Notes: generated by a model from the letters alone, not told the origin. A stretch of DNA of 64,000 nt from a virus (IMGVR_UViG_3300045125_000034:62001-126000); one strand, 5' to 3'; counted from the first letter of the stretch, positions 1-9,320 are shown. Translations and numbers: made by a program.

Positions 1-789
1 GCCTAAGATTGGAATAAGCCCAGAGACACTATTGGATATGGTTAAGGAACTAGTAGAAGGTGGGGTTGACTTCTATAAAAGAAGATGAAATCATGTCCAA
101 CCCATCATTCTGCCCGCTAGACACTCGGGTGGGTATGATCTCCAATTACTTGGCATCACAATCAAGAAATGTGGTATTTTGCCACACCATAAACTGCGAT
201 CCGCATGTTCTAGAAAGTAGAGTTAGTCGCATACATTCTCTTGGCGGTAATGGAGTACACATCAATGTATGGAGTGGGTATGGTTCATACAACAGCATAC
301 GAAAGATGGATCTGCCGATATACATTCATTTCCAGAGTAGTGGAGCAAAAGTCACAACCAACATTACAAATCAGTTCAGTATTAGTTGGCCTGTCATCTG
401 CAAATTGGCAACAATGATGGGAGTCGATACCATTCAGACGGGAATGGTTGGTGGATACAGCAACGATAATCCCGAAGAAATTCTAGAGTGTGTTCGTATT
501 TTACAACAGGGGAATACTGTCCCTGTCCTGAGTTGCGGATTGCATCCGGGTCTTGTTGATAAGATAACCTCACTAGTAGGTAACGACTATTTGGGCAATG
601 CTGGCGGTTCAATTCACGGACACCCAAATGGAACACTATCGGGTGCTAGAGCAATGCGTCAGGTCCATAGACAAAACTTATGGGGTCGAGTACAATGAGG
701 CAATAGCCAAATGGGGTAAGGTTCAGCCCGAATTCAACATAAAGCAGTTGTATGAAACTGTAGAGTACCAACTAAATTCTAAGGAGTAA
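1..789 (+). CDS. RuBisCO-like protein (RuBisCO large-subunit superfamily), 5' partial
   Basis: The gene is open at the left edge and shows the C-terminal TIM-barrel half of a RuBisCO large-subunit fold. Seen in order: PKIGISPETL, then GGVDF-IKEDE, which aligns with the RuBisCO KxDE loop. The Lys that is carbamylated lies at 78-80 and the Mg-binding Asp and Glu at 84-89. Next come IHFQSSGA (region of the active-site His), TIQTGMVGGY (loop 6, where the catalytic Lys of true RuBisCO is absent), VPVLSCGLHPGL (Ser-Gly-Gly phosphate loop) and GGSIHGHPNGT (Gly-Gly phosphate loop). The loop 6 change and the IHGHP signature fit form IV RuBisCO-like proteins, which act as enolases, isomerases or decarboxylases on sugar phosphates rather than fixing CO2. 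Frames shift near 74 (one extra T) and near 660. The substrate cannot be read from sequence. The gene overlaps the ribosome site of the methyltransferase that follows. Confidence 0.82.
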
Positions 790-796
790 ATGTAAT

Positions 797-1403
797 ATGC
801 AATGGCAAACAGATCTAATAGCAGACATTCGGTTTAATGATCCTAACATAGATGATAGAGATGATGTAACCGGCTTGTTTCTGGCTATGGGTAGACATTT
901 CGAATTTACGAATGACAACCATACAGCATTACAGAAGGCAATAAGTGCCTGTAGAACTCCCCCAAAAACTTTTTGAAATTGGTGTGTGCAGAAATGCATC
1001 ACAGTCATCTACACATACTATAATAAAAAATGTTCCATCGGACGGGGTTTATCTCGGTGTGGATCTTGATGACAAGACATTTTTAAACGACGCATCAAAG
1101 GGTATACACACCATAAAAACATCATCTTCAAACTACGATGAGGTTGTTAATAGATTAACTAGTCTTGGTGTTAAGACTTTGGATTTCATATTCATTGATG
1201 GTTGGCACAGTATAAATCAGGTTCTTAAAGATTGGGAGTATACAAAACTATTGTCTGACGGTGGTGTTGTTGGGTTCCATGATACTCGACTGCATCCGGG
1301 TCCGCACTATTTTATAAACAATCTGAATAGAGATAAGTGGGAAGTACACTCCAATCTTTGCCCCAATGATTGGGGTTTGGGATATTGTAGAAGAAAGGAT
1401 TGA
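797..1403 (+). CDS. Class I SAM-dependent methyltransferase (Methyltransf_24-like)
   Basis: A protein of about 200 residues starting at ATG 797, with AAGGAG six bases before it inside the end of the RuBisCO-like gene. The N-terminal part (MQWQTDLIADIRF) shifts frame near 950. The body then has FEIGVCRNAS (where a glycine-rich SAM loop would be, degenerate here), YLGVDLDD (acidic end of strand 2), DFIFIDGWHS followed by DWEY, and LLSDGGVVGFHDT. The DGxH...D...LLxxGGxxxxHD pattern is typical of small methyltransferases acting on sugars, glycans or natural products. It sits between a RuBisCO-like protein and a sugar epimerase, which suggests a sugar or surface-glycan cassette. That role is inference; the substrate is unknown. 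Confidence 0.72.
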
Positions 1404-1407
1404 TAAC

Positions 1408-2342
1408 TTGAGAAAACTGCATTAGTCACAGGAGCGTCGGGTTTCATCGGCTCAAACTTGGTTGACCATCTTGTTGGTTTGGGGTGGGATGTTGTTGGTA
1501 TAGACAATGAATCTAGCCTAGCCCACGACAAGTTCCACTACAACTCAAAGGCATCATATGTACCAAAGGATGAAGCAGACATCTCTACAGAGAAGCCTTG
1601 GAAGGCATTAGCCAACCATAAGTTTGACTATGTGTTTCATATGGGTGCAGAGTGTCGTATTCAGCAATGCATAGAGAATCCTGCCCTATGCATATCAACT
1701 AATGTTTTAGGTACAGTAAAGACTCTTGAATACGCCGCGAAGATAGGAGCAAAGAGACTTGTGTTCTCGTCCACCTCCTCCATATACTCAGGCTGTGACT
1801 ATGCAGCAGATGAGAACGAAGAGCCGATCTGCATCAATCCCTACGCTTCCACTAAACTTTCGGGAGAGGTCTTCTGCAAGCAGTACAGTATGACTACTGA
1901 GTTGGATACGGTTGTGCTTCGTTACTTCAATGTGTACGGCGAGAGACAGCCAATCCGTGGTTCGTATGCTCCTGTAATCGGTGTGTTTCAACGACAACTA
2001 GCAGAGAGAAGACAGCATTTACAATAGTTGGAGATGGTGAACAGCGTAGAGACTTCTGTAAATGTAAAGGATGTTTGCAGAGCCAATGTTATTGCTGCAA
2101 CAAACGAGGAATACACCCAAAGATACAACGCCGAGGTATTCAATATCGGAACAGGAGTAAACTACTCCGTAAATCAGGTAGCCGATATGGTCTCCCCCAC
2201 CCACAATAGAATAAATCTACCCGCCCGAGATGGCGAGGCTAGAATAACCTTATGTGATTGGGAGAAGGCACAAAATTGGTTGGGGTGGTCCCCACAAATA
2301 CAACTTTCTGATTGGTTATCGGTTGACAAGGCGGCAGTTTAG
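1408..2342 (+). CDS. NAD-dependent nucleotide-sugar epimerase/dehydratase (GalE-like, extended SDR)
   Basis: About 310 residues, probably starting at TTG 1408, four bases after the methyltransferase stop. The N-terminal Rossmann motif GASGFIGSNL binds NAD(P). FHMGAECR, then FSSTSSIY and YASTKLSGE, carry the Ser and the catalytic YxxxK of extended short-chain dehydrogenases. LRYFNVYGERQ is typical of UDP-sugar 4-epimerases and related GDP/dTDP-sugar enzymes. RDF-NVKDVCRANV and FNIGTG give the C-terminal substrate-binding part. One base is missing in the A-run just after the start and a frame change occurs near 2020. It would interconvert or modify a nucleotide sugar, probably for host surface remodelling or glycosylation of phage components. 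The exact sugar is not assigned. Confidence 0.85.
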
Positions 2343-2350
2343 GCTATAAT
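2323..2350 (+). promoter_or_regulatory. Sigma-70 promoter, leaderless arrangement, for the helicase
   Basis: TTGACA at 2323-2328, 16-base spacer, TATAAT at 2345-2350, then six bases to the ATG at 2357. The predicted transcription start is the A of the start codon. It overlaps the last codons of the epimerase. Confidence 0.75.
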
Positions 2351-2356
2351 AGCCGA

Positions 2357-3796
2357 ATGGTAGCCGATAGAACCGAACTAATCATCCTCCGTTCCCTACT
2401 CCACAACGAAGAGTACGGTCGGAAGGTTCTCCCCTTTCTTCAGCCCGAGTACTTCACCGAACGCGACGAGCGTGTGGTGTTTGATGCTGTTGCCGAGTTC
2501 TTCAGCAAGTACAACAAGCCCCCGAGTGTGGAGACTCTGCTGATTGACTTGGGCAAGAAGGATGACCTAAACGAAGCCGAGTTCAAGAGCGTACAGACTG
2601 TCATTCGCTCCTTGGCAGACAACACTACAGTAGATGATAAGTGGCTCCTTGATACCACAGAGACCTTCTGTAAGGACAAGGCTGTGTATAACGCCATCAT
2701 GGAGTCCATTCAGATCATTGATGGCAAGAGCCAAAGGACTGCCAATGCCATCCCCGAGGTGCTGTCCAAGGCTCTGTCGGTGTCGTTTGATACCCACATC
2801 GGTCACGACTTTATTGAGGATGCCGAGAAGCGATACGACTTCTACCACACCGTAGAGAAGCGTATTCCGTTTGATCTTGAACTGATGAACAAGATCACTA
2901 ACAACGGAACCCCTACAAGACCCTGAATGTGTGTCTCGCGGGCACGGGCGTGGGCAAGTCTCTGTTCCTCTGCCACCATGCTGCCAACTGCCTGATGCAG
3001 AGTAAGAATGTGTTGTACATCACCTGCGAGATGGCAGAGGAGCGTATTGCAGAACGCATTGACGCTAACCTCATGGACATCACTCCTAGACGATCTGAAG
3101 TGCCTGCCCAAGGACATCTATGACCGCAAGATCAAGCGTATCATGGATCAGACTACAGGCAAACTCATTGTCAAGGAGTACCCGACAGCCACAGCCAATG
3201 TGATGCATTTCAAGCATCTGTTGGACGAACTGCGGCTCAAGCGAAACTTCAAGCCCGAGATCGTGTTCATTGACTACCTGAATATCTGTGCGTCAAGCCG
3301 TTTCAAGGCGGGAGCAAATGTCAACTCCTACACCTATGTGAAGGCTATCGCAGAAGAACTCCGTGGTCTAGCCGTGGAGACAGGCATCCCGATCTTCACC
3401 GCTACACAGACCAATCGTCAGGGCTTCTCAAGCACCGATGTTGAACTGACTGACACAAGCGAGTCTTTCGGTCTACCGCAGACTGCAGACTTCATGTTTG
3501 CCTTGGTCTCCACCGAGGAACTTGATGGTCTTGGTCAGATCATGGTGAAGCAGTTGAAGAACCGTTATGCGGACCCTGCCTCTAACCGACGCTTCGTTAT
3601 TGGTATTGACCGCAGCAAGATGAAGTTGTTTGATCTTGACCCCTCTGCACAGAATAACATTATCCTAGAGGGTGGGCGTGGAGGCAAGGAGGAAGAGGAA
3701 GAGGACAACGGAGGTTTCAAGACTTTCCGTGAGAGGATGAATGACAAGTTCGACAAAAAGAAGCGGATTTCGCGGATTGGTCTTGACAGCCGATAA
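2357..3796 (+). CDS. 41: Replicative DNA helicase, gp41/DnaB-like
   Basis: About 480 residues, starting MVADRTELIILRSLL, which matches the usual N-terminus of T4-like gp41. The N-terminal helical domain runs to about residue 170. The RecA-like domain has Walker A GTGVGKS near 2950, VLYITCEMAEERIAERID (motif 1a region), Walker B IVFIDYLNI near 3270, ATQTNR (sensor-type motif) and a C-terminal arginine region (GIDRSKMKLF). It is the hexameric 5'-3' helicase that unwinds the fork and works with the gp61-type primase encoded at 13597. Frame shifts occur near 2920 and 3090 while the family match continues, so it is read here as one gene. It has its own consensus promoter and no ribosome-binding site. 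Confidence 0.92.
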
Positions 3797-3810
3797 ACAT
3801 ACACTATAAT
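3783..3810 (+). promoter_or_regulatory. Sigma-70 promoter, leaderless arrangement
   Basis: TTGACA at 3783-3788, 16-base spacer, TATAAT at 3805-3810, then six bases to ATG 3817. It has the same geometry as the helicase promoter and lies across the helicase stop codon. Confidence 0.75.
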
Positions 3811-3816
3811 ACTCAT

Positions 3817-4062
3817 ATGTTCCGACTCCACATTGATATCCCACTAAACACAGACGAGCAGACGGCTGCAACTCTGTCCAACATGGTTATCGGAATCTTG
3901 TCAAGCAAGCCCGAGTACCTTGCTGAAGTGGGAGTGGAGGAGATCAACTACCGATTGGGTCACGACGATGATAGGCAGAAAAGCAACTACCTCATCAAGA
4001 CCGAATCGGGTCATGTCGCTAACAAGAAGTCTAGGATTTCTCTCAAGGAGGAATCCGCATAA
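3817..4062 (+). CDS. Small hypothetical protein (81 aa)
   Basis: An intact 81-residue frame starting MFRLHIDIPLNTDEQTA and ending SLKEESA. It has a charged middle (LGHDDDRQKSN), no signal peptide and no membrane segment. I do not recognise a family. The perfect promoter six bases upstream and its position directly after helicase suggest a small early or middle gene linked to replication, but that is inference. It ends two bases before a tRNA-like sequence. Confidence 0.7.
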   Translation: MFRLHIDIPLNTDEQTAATLSNMVIGILSSKPEYLAEVGVEEINYRLGHDDDRQKSNYLIKTESGHVANKKSRISLKEESA

Positions 4063-4063
4063 C

Positions 4064-4136
4064 GGGAGCGGGGGTCTTTGGTTGCGCCAGATTGGTTTAT
4101 ACCCGATTGGAACAGGTTCGATTCCTGACGCTCCTA
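4064..4136 (+). tRNA. tRNA-like gene, probable anticodon TAT (Ile, codon ATA)
   Basis: Acceptor arms GGGAGCG (4064-4070) and CGCTCCT (4129-4135) pair fully with one G-T. The T arm is CAGG-TTCGATT-CCTG (4113-4127). The anticodon stem is ATTGG/CCGAT (4091-4095/4103-4107) around the loop TTTATAC, giving anticodon TAT after a conserved T33. Total length is 73 nt with discriminator A, and CCA is not encoded. The D arm is weak (three pairs) and U8 is replaced by G, possibly from sequence errors. T4-like phages often carry a few tRNAs for codons rare in the host. Confidence 0.62.
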
Positions 4137-4144
4137 CTAAATAC
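4137..4144 (+). promoter_or_regulatory. T4-late-type promoter box CTAAATAC
   Basis: A variant of the TATAAATA late box recognised by gp55-type phage sigma factors, directly after the tRNA and 19 bases before the next ATG (4164). Confidence 0.45.
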
Positions 4145-4163
4145 TCACAAAGGAGATTACACC

Positions 4164-4545
4164 ATGATGCTTATACCCAACACCAACTTCGCAATTCTTT
4201 CTGTTGACAAGGACTTTGATCCCAAGACTGCGGGATCAGCAGGTTCTCCTTTCAAGGGCAAGGCTGAGGCAGTAGGTCAGCCTGAGTTTGCACCACAGCC
4301 CGTAGCAGGCGATGGTCGTAACTTCTCCTTCGCACGACAGCCTGAACCGTTCCCTCTCAAGAAGGGGCGACGAGGTAATCTGCGGTGGGTACATTGACTA
4401 CATCTTGAAGGATCACGAAAACAACAAGACGCTCATCGTGGTCTTCAAGGATCAAATCTACGCCATCGTTCGTGACGAGCAGGAAGAGATCGGTCTCTTC
4501 AACCAAGAGATGGCTGCTCAGGAGCCGCAGTTTATTCAAGGCTAA
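4164..4545 (+). CDS. Hypothetical phage protein, frame-shifted
   Basis: Starts ATGATGCTTATACCC at 4164 after AAGGAG (4151-4156). The N-terminal part (MMLIPNTNFAILSVDKDF) has a Gly/Pro/Gln-rich linker. A frame change near 4370 leads to GGYIDYILKDHENNKT, LIVVFKDQIYAIVRDEQEE and the end QFIQG. About 125 residues in all. The second half looks like a small beta domain. I do not recognise the family. It lies between a late-type box and the HNH gene. Confidence 0.55.
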
Positions 4546-4548
4546 TGA

Positions 4549-5062
4549 ATGAAGGTTCTTCTTCTCAACGCAAGTGAAGAAGTCCTAAACCTGATTGATT
4601 GGAAGCGAGCCGTCAACCTGCTCTGTTCGGGCAGGGCGGCGAAGCCCTATGGTCATGAGGACTTCTATCAGATCCGTACTCCCTGTAGGACAGTATGCCC
4701 TACCCACGGCTATCGTGCTTGTGGAGTATGTCCATGTTCCACATAGGGTGGAGGGTGTGACTCGTAAGGGTATCTTCCGACGAGACAAGTTCTCCTGCCA
4801 ATACTGTGGATGTTCTTTGAATTCGTCTAACGCCACGGTTGACCATGTTCTTCCTGTGAGTAGGGGTGGTCTGTTCTCTTGGAAGAATGTTGTGGCTTCC
4901 TGCAAGCCCTGCAATTCTAGGAAGGCGAATAGAACGCCCGAGGAGGCAAGAATGCCCCTCAAGACCAAGCCGTTTATCCCAACCCGTAAGATGCTGATCT
5001 ATACGATTGTGGACAAAATGGGCATCAAGAAATGGGGAAGATGGGTTCAGGGAAATGAATAA
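4549..5062 (+). CDS. HNH endonuclease
   Basis: Starts MKVLLLNASEEVLNLIDWKR, the usual opening of a phage/cyanobacterial HNH family whose N-terminus begins LLLNASYEPL. After frame shifts near 4680 the HNH core follows. It has a zinc ribbon CQYCG (about 4797), the catalytic block ATVDHVLPVSRGG (near 4830-4870, with the general-base His) and CKPCNSRKANRTPEEA, the second Cys pair and Asn/His helix. The C-terminal tail is basic. Such proteins are free-standing nicking or homing endonucleases, or packaging-associated nucleases. Here it stands alone next to small genes, so a homing role is possible but not shown. About 170 residues. Confidence 0.85.
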
Positions 5063-5066
5063 ATAC
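5059..5066 (+). promoter_or_regulatory. T4-late-type box ATAAATAC
   Basis: Overlaps the stop of the HNH gene. The box ends eight bases before the ATG at 5075, which would give a 5' leader of only a few bases. Confidence 0.45.
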
Positions 5067-5074
5067 CCTAGCCT

Positions 5075-6318
5075 ATGCTCTCATTCACCATTTTTCAAAA
5101 TCAACCATGCAAGTTGCTGTCCGAAGAGGGGAAACTTACCCACCTTCAGCACCTTGAAGACGGTATGTTTTTGGATGGGGTGGATGGTCTAAACGACTCT
5201 ATAGACATTCTAAACAAGGTTGTAGATACCCTCACGCCCGCCCGCGTGGCGCACCTGCTTCCGTGAGCGTGACTACTAAATGGGACGGATCACCTGCTGT
5301 TGTTACAGGCACAGACCCAAGCAACAAGAAGTTCTTCGTGGCCACCAAGTCAGCCTTCAACCCAAAGAATCCAGATACTAAACTACAGCGTAGAGGACAT
5401 CAAGAAGAACTATCCCGATTCGGGAGTAGCCGATAAGTTGATTGATGCCTTCAACTACCTGAAGCCCATGAACATCAAGGGAGTGTTTCAGGGAGACCTA
5501 CTATACACGACAACAGGAAGGAAAGAGGAGACCATAGGAGGTATCCGCTACATCACCTTCCGTCCAAACACCATCGTGTATGCCGTACCTGTGGATAGTC
5601 CCGCAGGCATATCCATCAAGGCATCAAAGATCGGTATTGTATTTCACACGAAGTACACGGGGTCAACCATCGCAACAATGACTGCTTCTCCTTTGGGCAA
5701 CACCAAGGTAGGTAGCACATCAACGGCGGTGTGGTCTGTTGATCCAAAGATACCCGCGTTGCCGAAGAACTCCCCTGTTCTGATGCAACCCCCGAAGTCA
5801 AGTTGCTTGGTGAGTTGGTTAAGCAGATCAAGAGCAAAGGCAAAACGCTATCTGCTTTCCTCACCAACTTCTTGGCTAAGGACACGGCAAAGTATCTGAG
5901 CCTCTACATCAACTCAACAGTCAACGCAGGTATCTCAAACCGTAATGCAAACGGTCTTGGTCTCTACATCAAAACAAGAGAGACCAAGGAGATGGACAAG
6001 TTGAAGACGGAGAAGGCAAAGGCTCAACGCCAAGAGAAGTTGGACGGCATGATCGCGTACCTGAACGCCTATGCCAAGCAGATAGACGGACTCTTTGAAC
6101 TGCACTCCCTGTTATCGCAGGCAAAGATGATCGTCGTAAACAAACTATCAATGACCAATGTAGTTGACACATTCAATATAACCGACAAGGGTTATGTGAA
6201 GACTGCTCCCGAAGGATTCGTTGCTGTCTGCGGCGATACCTGCAAGATGGTAAAGTTGGTTGATAGAAATCATTTCTCGCGTATAAACGCAACATCTAAG
6301 AAGGAGTGGAGCAAGTGA
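5075..6318 (+). CDS. Conserved phage protein with a KxDG nucleotidyltransferase-like motif (ligase-like)
   Basis: About 410 residues across several frames, starting MLSFTIFQNQPCKLLSEEGK. After a GC-rich stretch (5231-5270) the conserved core reads TTKWDGSPAVVTG, FFVATKSAFN, GVFQGDLLYT, ITFRPNTIVYAVPVDS and IGIVFHTKYTG. KWDG fits motif I (KxDG) of covalent nucleotidyltransferases such as RNA and DNA ligases and capping enzymes. GVFQGDLL could be motif III, and the paired hydrophobic strands later could be motifs IV and V. The C-terminal third is helical and basic (SNRNANGLGLYIKTRE). The gene overlaps the start of the next (GTGA at 6315). Related proteins occur in many T4-like cyanophages without a known function. 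The ligase-like reading is inference from motifs. Confidence 0.6.
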
Positions 6319-8445
6319 AACGGTTCACCGAAATAGTGGCAGAAGCCCCCAAGAAAGAGAAGGCGATAGTCATAGGTGTGGGCAGGTTCAACCCTCCAAC
6401 TACTGGCCACGAACTTCTGTGCAAGAAGGTCATGGATGCTGCATCTGCTCGTCAGGCAGAAGCACGCTATCTTCGTTTCCAAATCGCAGGATATGAAGAA
6501 GAACCCTTTGGATGTCAAGACCAAATTGGAATACCTAAAGAAGTTCTTCCCCAAGGTTAACTTCAAGCAGATGGACACTTATAAGTCTCCCGATACAGGC
6601 AGGACAATCGGTGGTCCATTTGCTGTTCTACAGATGTTGAGTGACAAGGGGTACAAGAAGGTCTATGTGGTTACAGGAGCAGATCACATGGAAGTTTACA
6701 AGGAGCCTCTAAGTACATCAACACCGATCCAAATGACAAGACGGGTTACAAGTTCACAGAATACGAGGTCATCAATGCGGGTGATCGTGATCCTGATGCA
6801 GAGGGGTTGGTAGGTATGTCTGCTTCTAAGATGAGAGCCGCAGTTGTAGCCAACGACTACAACCAATTCCTCAAGGGCATTCCGTCACATGTCAACAAGA
6901 CCGATGCCAAGAAGTTGTACATGGCAGTCCGTAAGGGATTGCAGTTGAAAGAGGAGTGGTTGTGGGAGGAGAAGGCAACGGACGCAGTTATCCTTTGCTT
7001 GACTTCTGCTGAGGGAAGCATCAAGGGATCAAGCATTGAGAAGATGGAAGCCTCATGCAAGAAGAAGGGCATAGAGTTTCATGTCGTGAAGATGAAGTAC
7101 GCCATGATTGATGCGGCTTCTGCAACACCAAACAAGATCGTAATTCAAAACCACGATGGCGAGAAGAAGAGCATTACTGTAGACCCAACAAAGACCATGT
7201 GTTTTGTTCGTGGAGGCGTGATGAATTCGGAGATCGGTATTGGTCTCGCTACCGTGCTACAGAACAACGGTGTGTTCATGGTCAATGAAAAGAATGCTAT
7301 GGACCTGTGTGCAAACAAGTTGCAGACAGCCTTGGCACTCAAGAAGTTTGACCTACCACACCCACGAACTGCATTTGTTTCTGATGTTGACTCTATCCCA
7401 AATGCCATGAAGGGCTATCGGCGGCAAGTACCCCGTCATTCTCAAGACGATCACGGGGGCAGAGGGTATCGGTGTTTCTATCATTGAAAGCGAGAAGTCT
7501 CTGCTATCGGTTCTGCAATCGTTGTGGAAGTTCGGGGCAGAGGTTATCATTCAAGAGTTCCTGCCGGGGTTCAAGAACGATGTTCGCAGCATCGTACTCA
7601 ACGGCAAGATATTCGCCTGTGCCAAGAGAGACAAGGCAAGGGAGACTTCCGTACAAATATCGCCCGTGGGTCAAAGGGTGGCTCGTTCAAGTTGTCAGAA
7701 GAAGAGATTGCCTTGGTAGAGAAGGTCGCCCGCGTGAGCAAGTGCTACTATGTTGGTGTTGACCATGTTGTTGTTGATGGCAAGCCATACATCATAGAGA
7801 TGAACGCCTCACCCCGGCAGCGGTAATGTCTACACCATCTATAAGGATGGCAAGCCTGTAAAAGGAAGTAGACGGTCAGGGTCTCATGGACGAACTGATT
7901 GAGCATGTCTCCAACAAGGCTAACTGGAAACTCTTTACTGCCGTGGCTGTAGCAGACAAGATCAGGTAGAAGGTGAGGATTATATTTGTAAGGTAGACAC
8001 AGGTCAAAGTGGCTACAACTCAATGCATGCTACCGACATCAAGATCAACGAGAAGAATCACACAGTCACATTCAAACTAAACGGCAAGAAGCAAGTTACC
8101 AAGAACATCATCAGCCGAGTCAAGATCCGTCGTGGTGGTATCAAGGAACAAGAGGTCCGTCCTGTTGTGTTCATGGATGTTGAGTTTGGCGGCAGAAAGC
8201 ATAAGAATGTAAAGTTCACTCTTGCAGATCGTAGTCACATGACTTACAAGGTTCTTGTGGGTGTTCGCTTCCTCGTACAGGCGGGCGTACAGGTAGACCC
8301 AAGCGATATGTCTGCTGCTGCAAAACCAAATGTAAGTGAGTCCATCAACGAAGCCGATAGTAAGTACAAGACAAAGGCAGGCAAAACAAAGGCTAGCCCC
8401 AAGGACAAAGAAACGGGTCTACCAAGAAGTATGTTTCGGGCTTGA
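6315..8445 (+). CDS. Fused nucleotidyltransferase (HxGH type) - RimK-like ATP-grasp ligase - retropepsin-like domain
   Basis: Starts GTG 6315. Domain 1 (6315-6950) is an adenylyl/cytidylyltransferase fold with GRFNPPTTGHELL (TTGH signature), VVTGADHMEVY and GMSASKMRAAV. An uninterrupted frame (6807-7440) then runs into domain 2, a RimK-family ATP-grasp enzyme: AVILCL, PVILKTITGAEGIGVS, VIIQEFLPG, DVRSIVLNGKIF, GDFRTNIARGSKGG, YYVGVDHVVVDG and YIIEMNASPGSG (Mg-binding Glu/Asn). After 7830, DYICKVDTGQSGYNSMHA gives the catalytic Asp-Thr-Gly of the retropepsin-like protease domain found next to RimK genes. LADRSHMTYKVLVGVRFL follows. RimK enzymes add amino acids to protein C-termini and the linked retropepsins are thought to reverse or process this. 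After 8380, in a shifted frame, a Lys-rich tail (ASPKDKETGLPKKYVSGLSD) may be a further domain reaching about 8575. Confidence 0.8.
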
Positions 8446-8582
8446 GTGACACGCAAGCAAAGAAGAGAGAAGCACAGTTGCTGCTCGTAAGGAGTAGATC
8501 CGATAGCGATCCCAAGGCATGGAAGAAGCTGCTCAGGGCGACCCAAGAAGACCGCAAAAGAGATCGTAGCACTCTGTAGCAT

Positions 8583-9320
8583 TTGCTAAGAAGTTTGGAA
8601 GCAAGTCAGAAGCCTATGAGTTGCAGAATGTTCTTGAGACCCTTCTTCTTGTAGACAACGCAAAGACAAACATCGTGAAGGTTGAGAAAGCAAGGGCTTT
8701 TCAATCAAAGGCTACTTGTCAGAAGAGATTGATGCTCTGGCAGCTGTACATTGATGACATTAAGGAGTCTCTGCATGGTAATGCTATTCCTGAAGGCGAG
8801 ATGACCTTGGAAGAGAAGTTTGAGGATGTGTTGGTAAACCACAGACAAGACAAGCGAGGCTCGTCATGCATACCTTGAAGCCCTTGAAGTAGGTACAAAC
8901 AAGATTCGCAAAGACCTACGCCAAGGATACCCTCGGCCAACTAAAGGAAGAGGACAAGGAGAAGGAAGAGCAGGATGCCATCTACAAGGAATGGTCTAAG
9001 TTAGTCAATATGGGGCTCAAAGGAACTTGAAAAGTTCATTGATTCTGATGAGGGTGGAGAAGCCGGTCCTATCTCGCAAAGAGGCAGGCAAGGCAGGTTC
9101 GGGTGGTGGCAAGATAACAAGCGGCAGAGACTCTGCCCGTGCAATTGTAAGAATGTTGAAGCGTAACAAGGACTCATGGACAGCCAACGATTGGAAGTGG
9201 AGGCCAAGAAGCAGATCAACTTTGATAAATAGAATGAAGGGAGCCAAGGGTAAGATGCGTGAACCCGATGGAACCCCGACTCGCAAACTACTAGCCCAAA
9301 GATATGGTCACAATCCAGAA
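8583..9320 (+). CDS. Conserved phage hypothetical protein, heavily frame-shifted
   Basis: About 240 residues over at least four frames; the start is unclear. The N-terminal part is helical: AKKFGSKSEAYELQNVLE, then SEEIDALAAV and a charged coil (EEDKEKEEQDAIYKEWSK). The C-terminal part carries GGGKITSGRDSARAIVRML, DSWTANDWKW, INRMKGAKG, GTPTRKLLAL and WGHNPE. The pattern SGRDSARAIV...W..DW...RM.G...PTRKLLAL..WGH is a short domain I recall from other T4-like cyanophages with no known function. It sits between the fusion enzyme and another small conserved protein. Confidence 0.55.

Noticed and set aside
6957-7080. Separate start for the RimK-like ligase after the nucleotidyltransferase
   Set aside because: No ATG, GTG or TTG with a ribosome site is seen at the domain border and the frame is uninterrupted, so a fusion is preferred.
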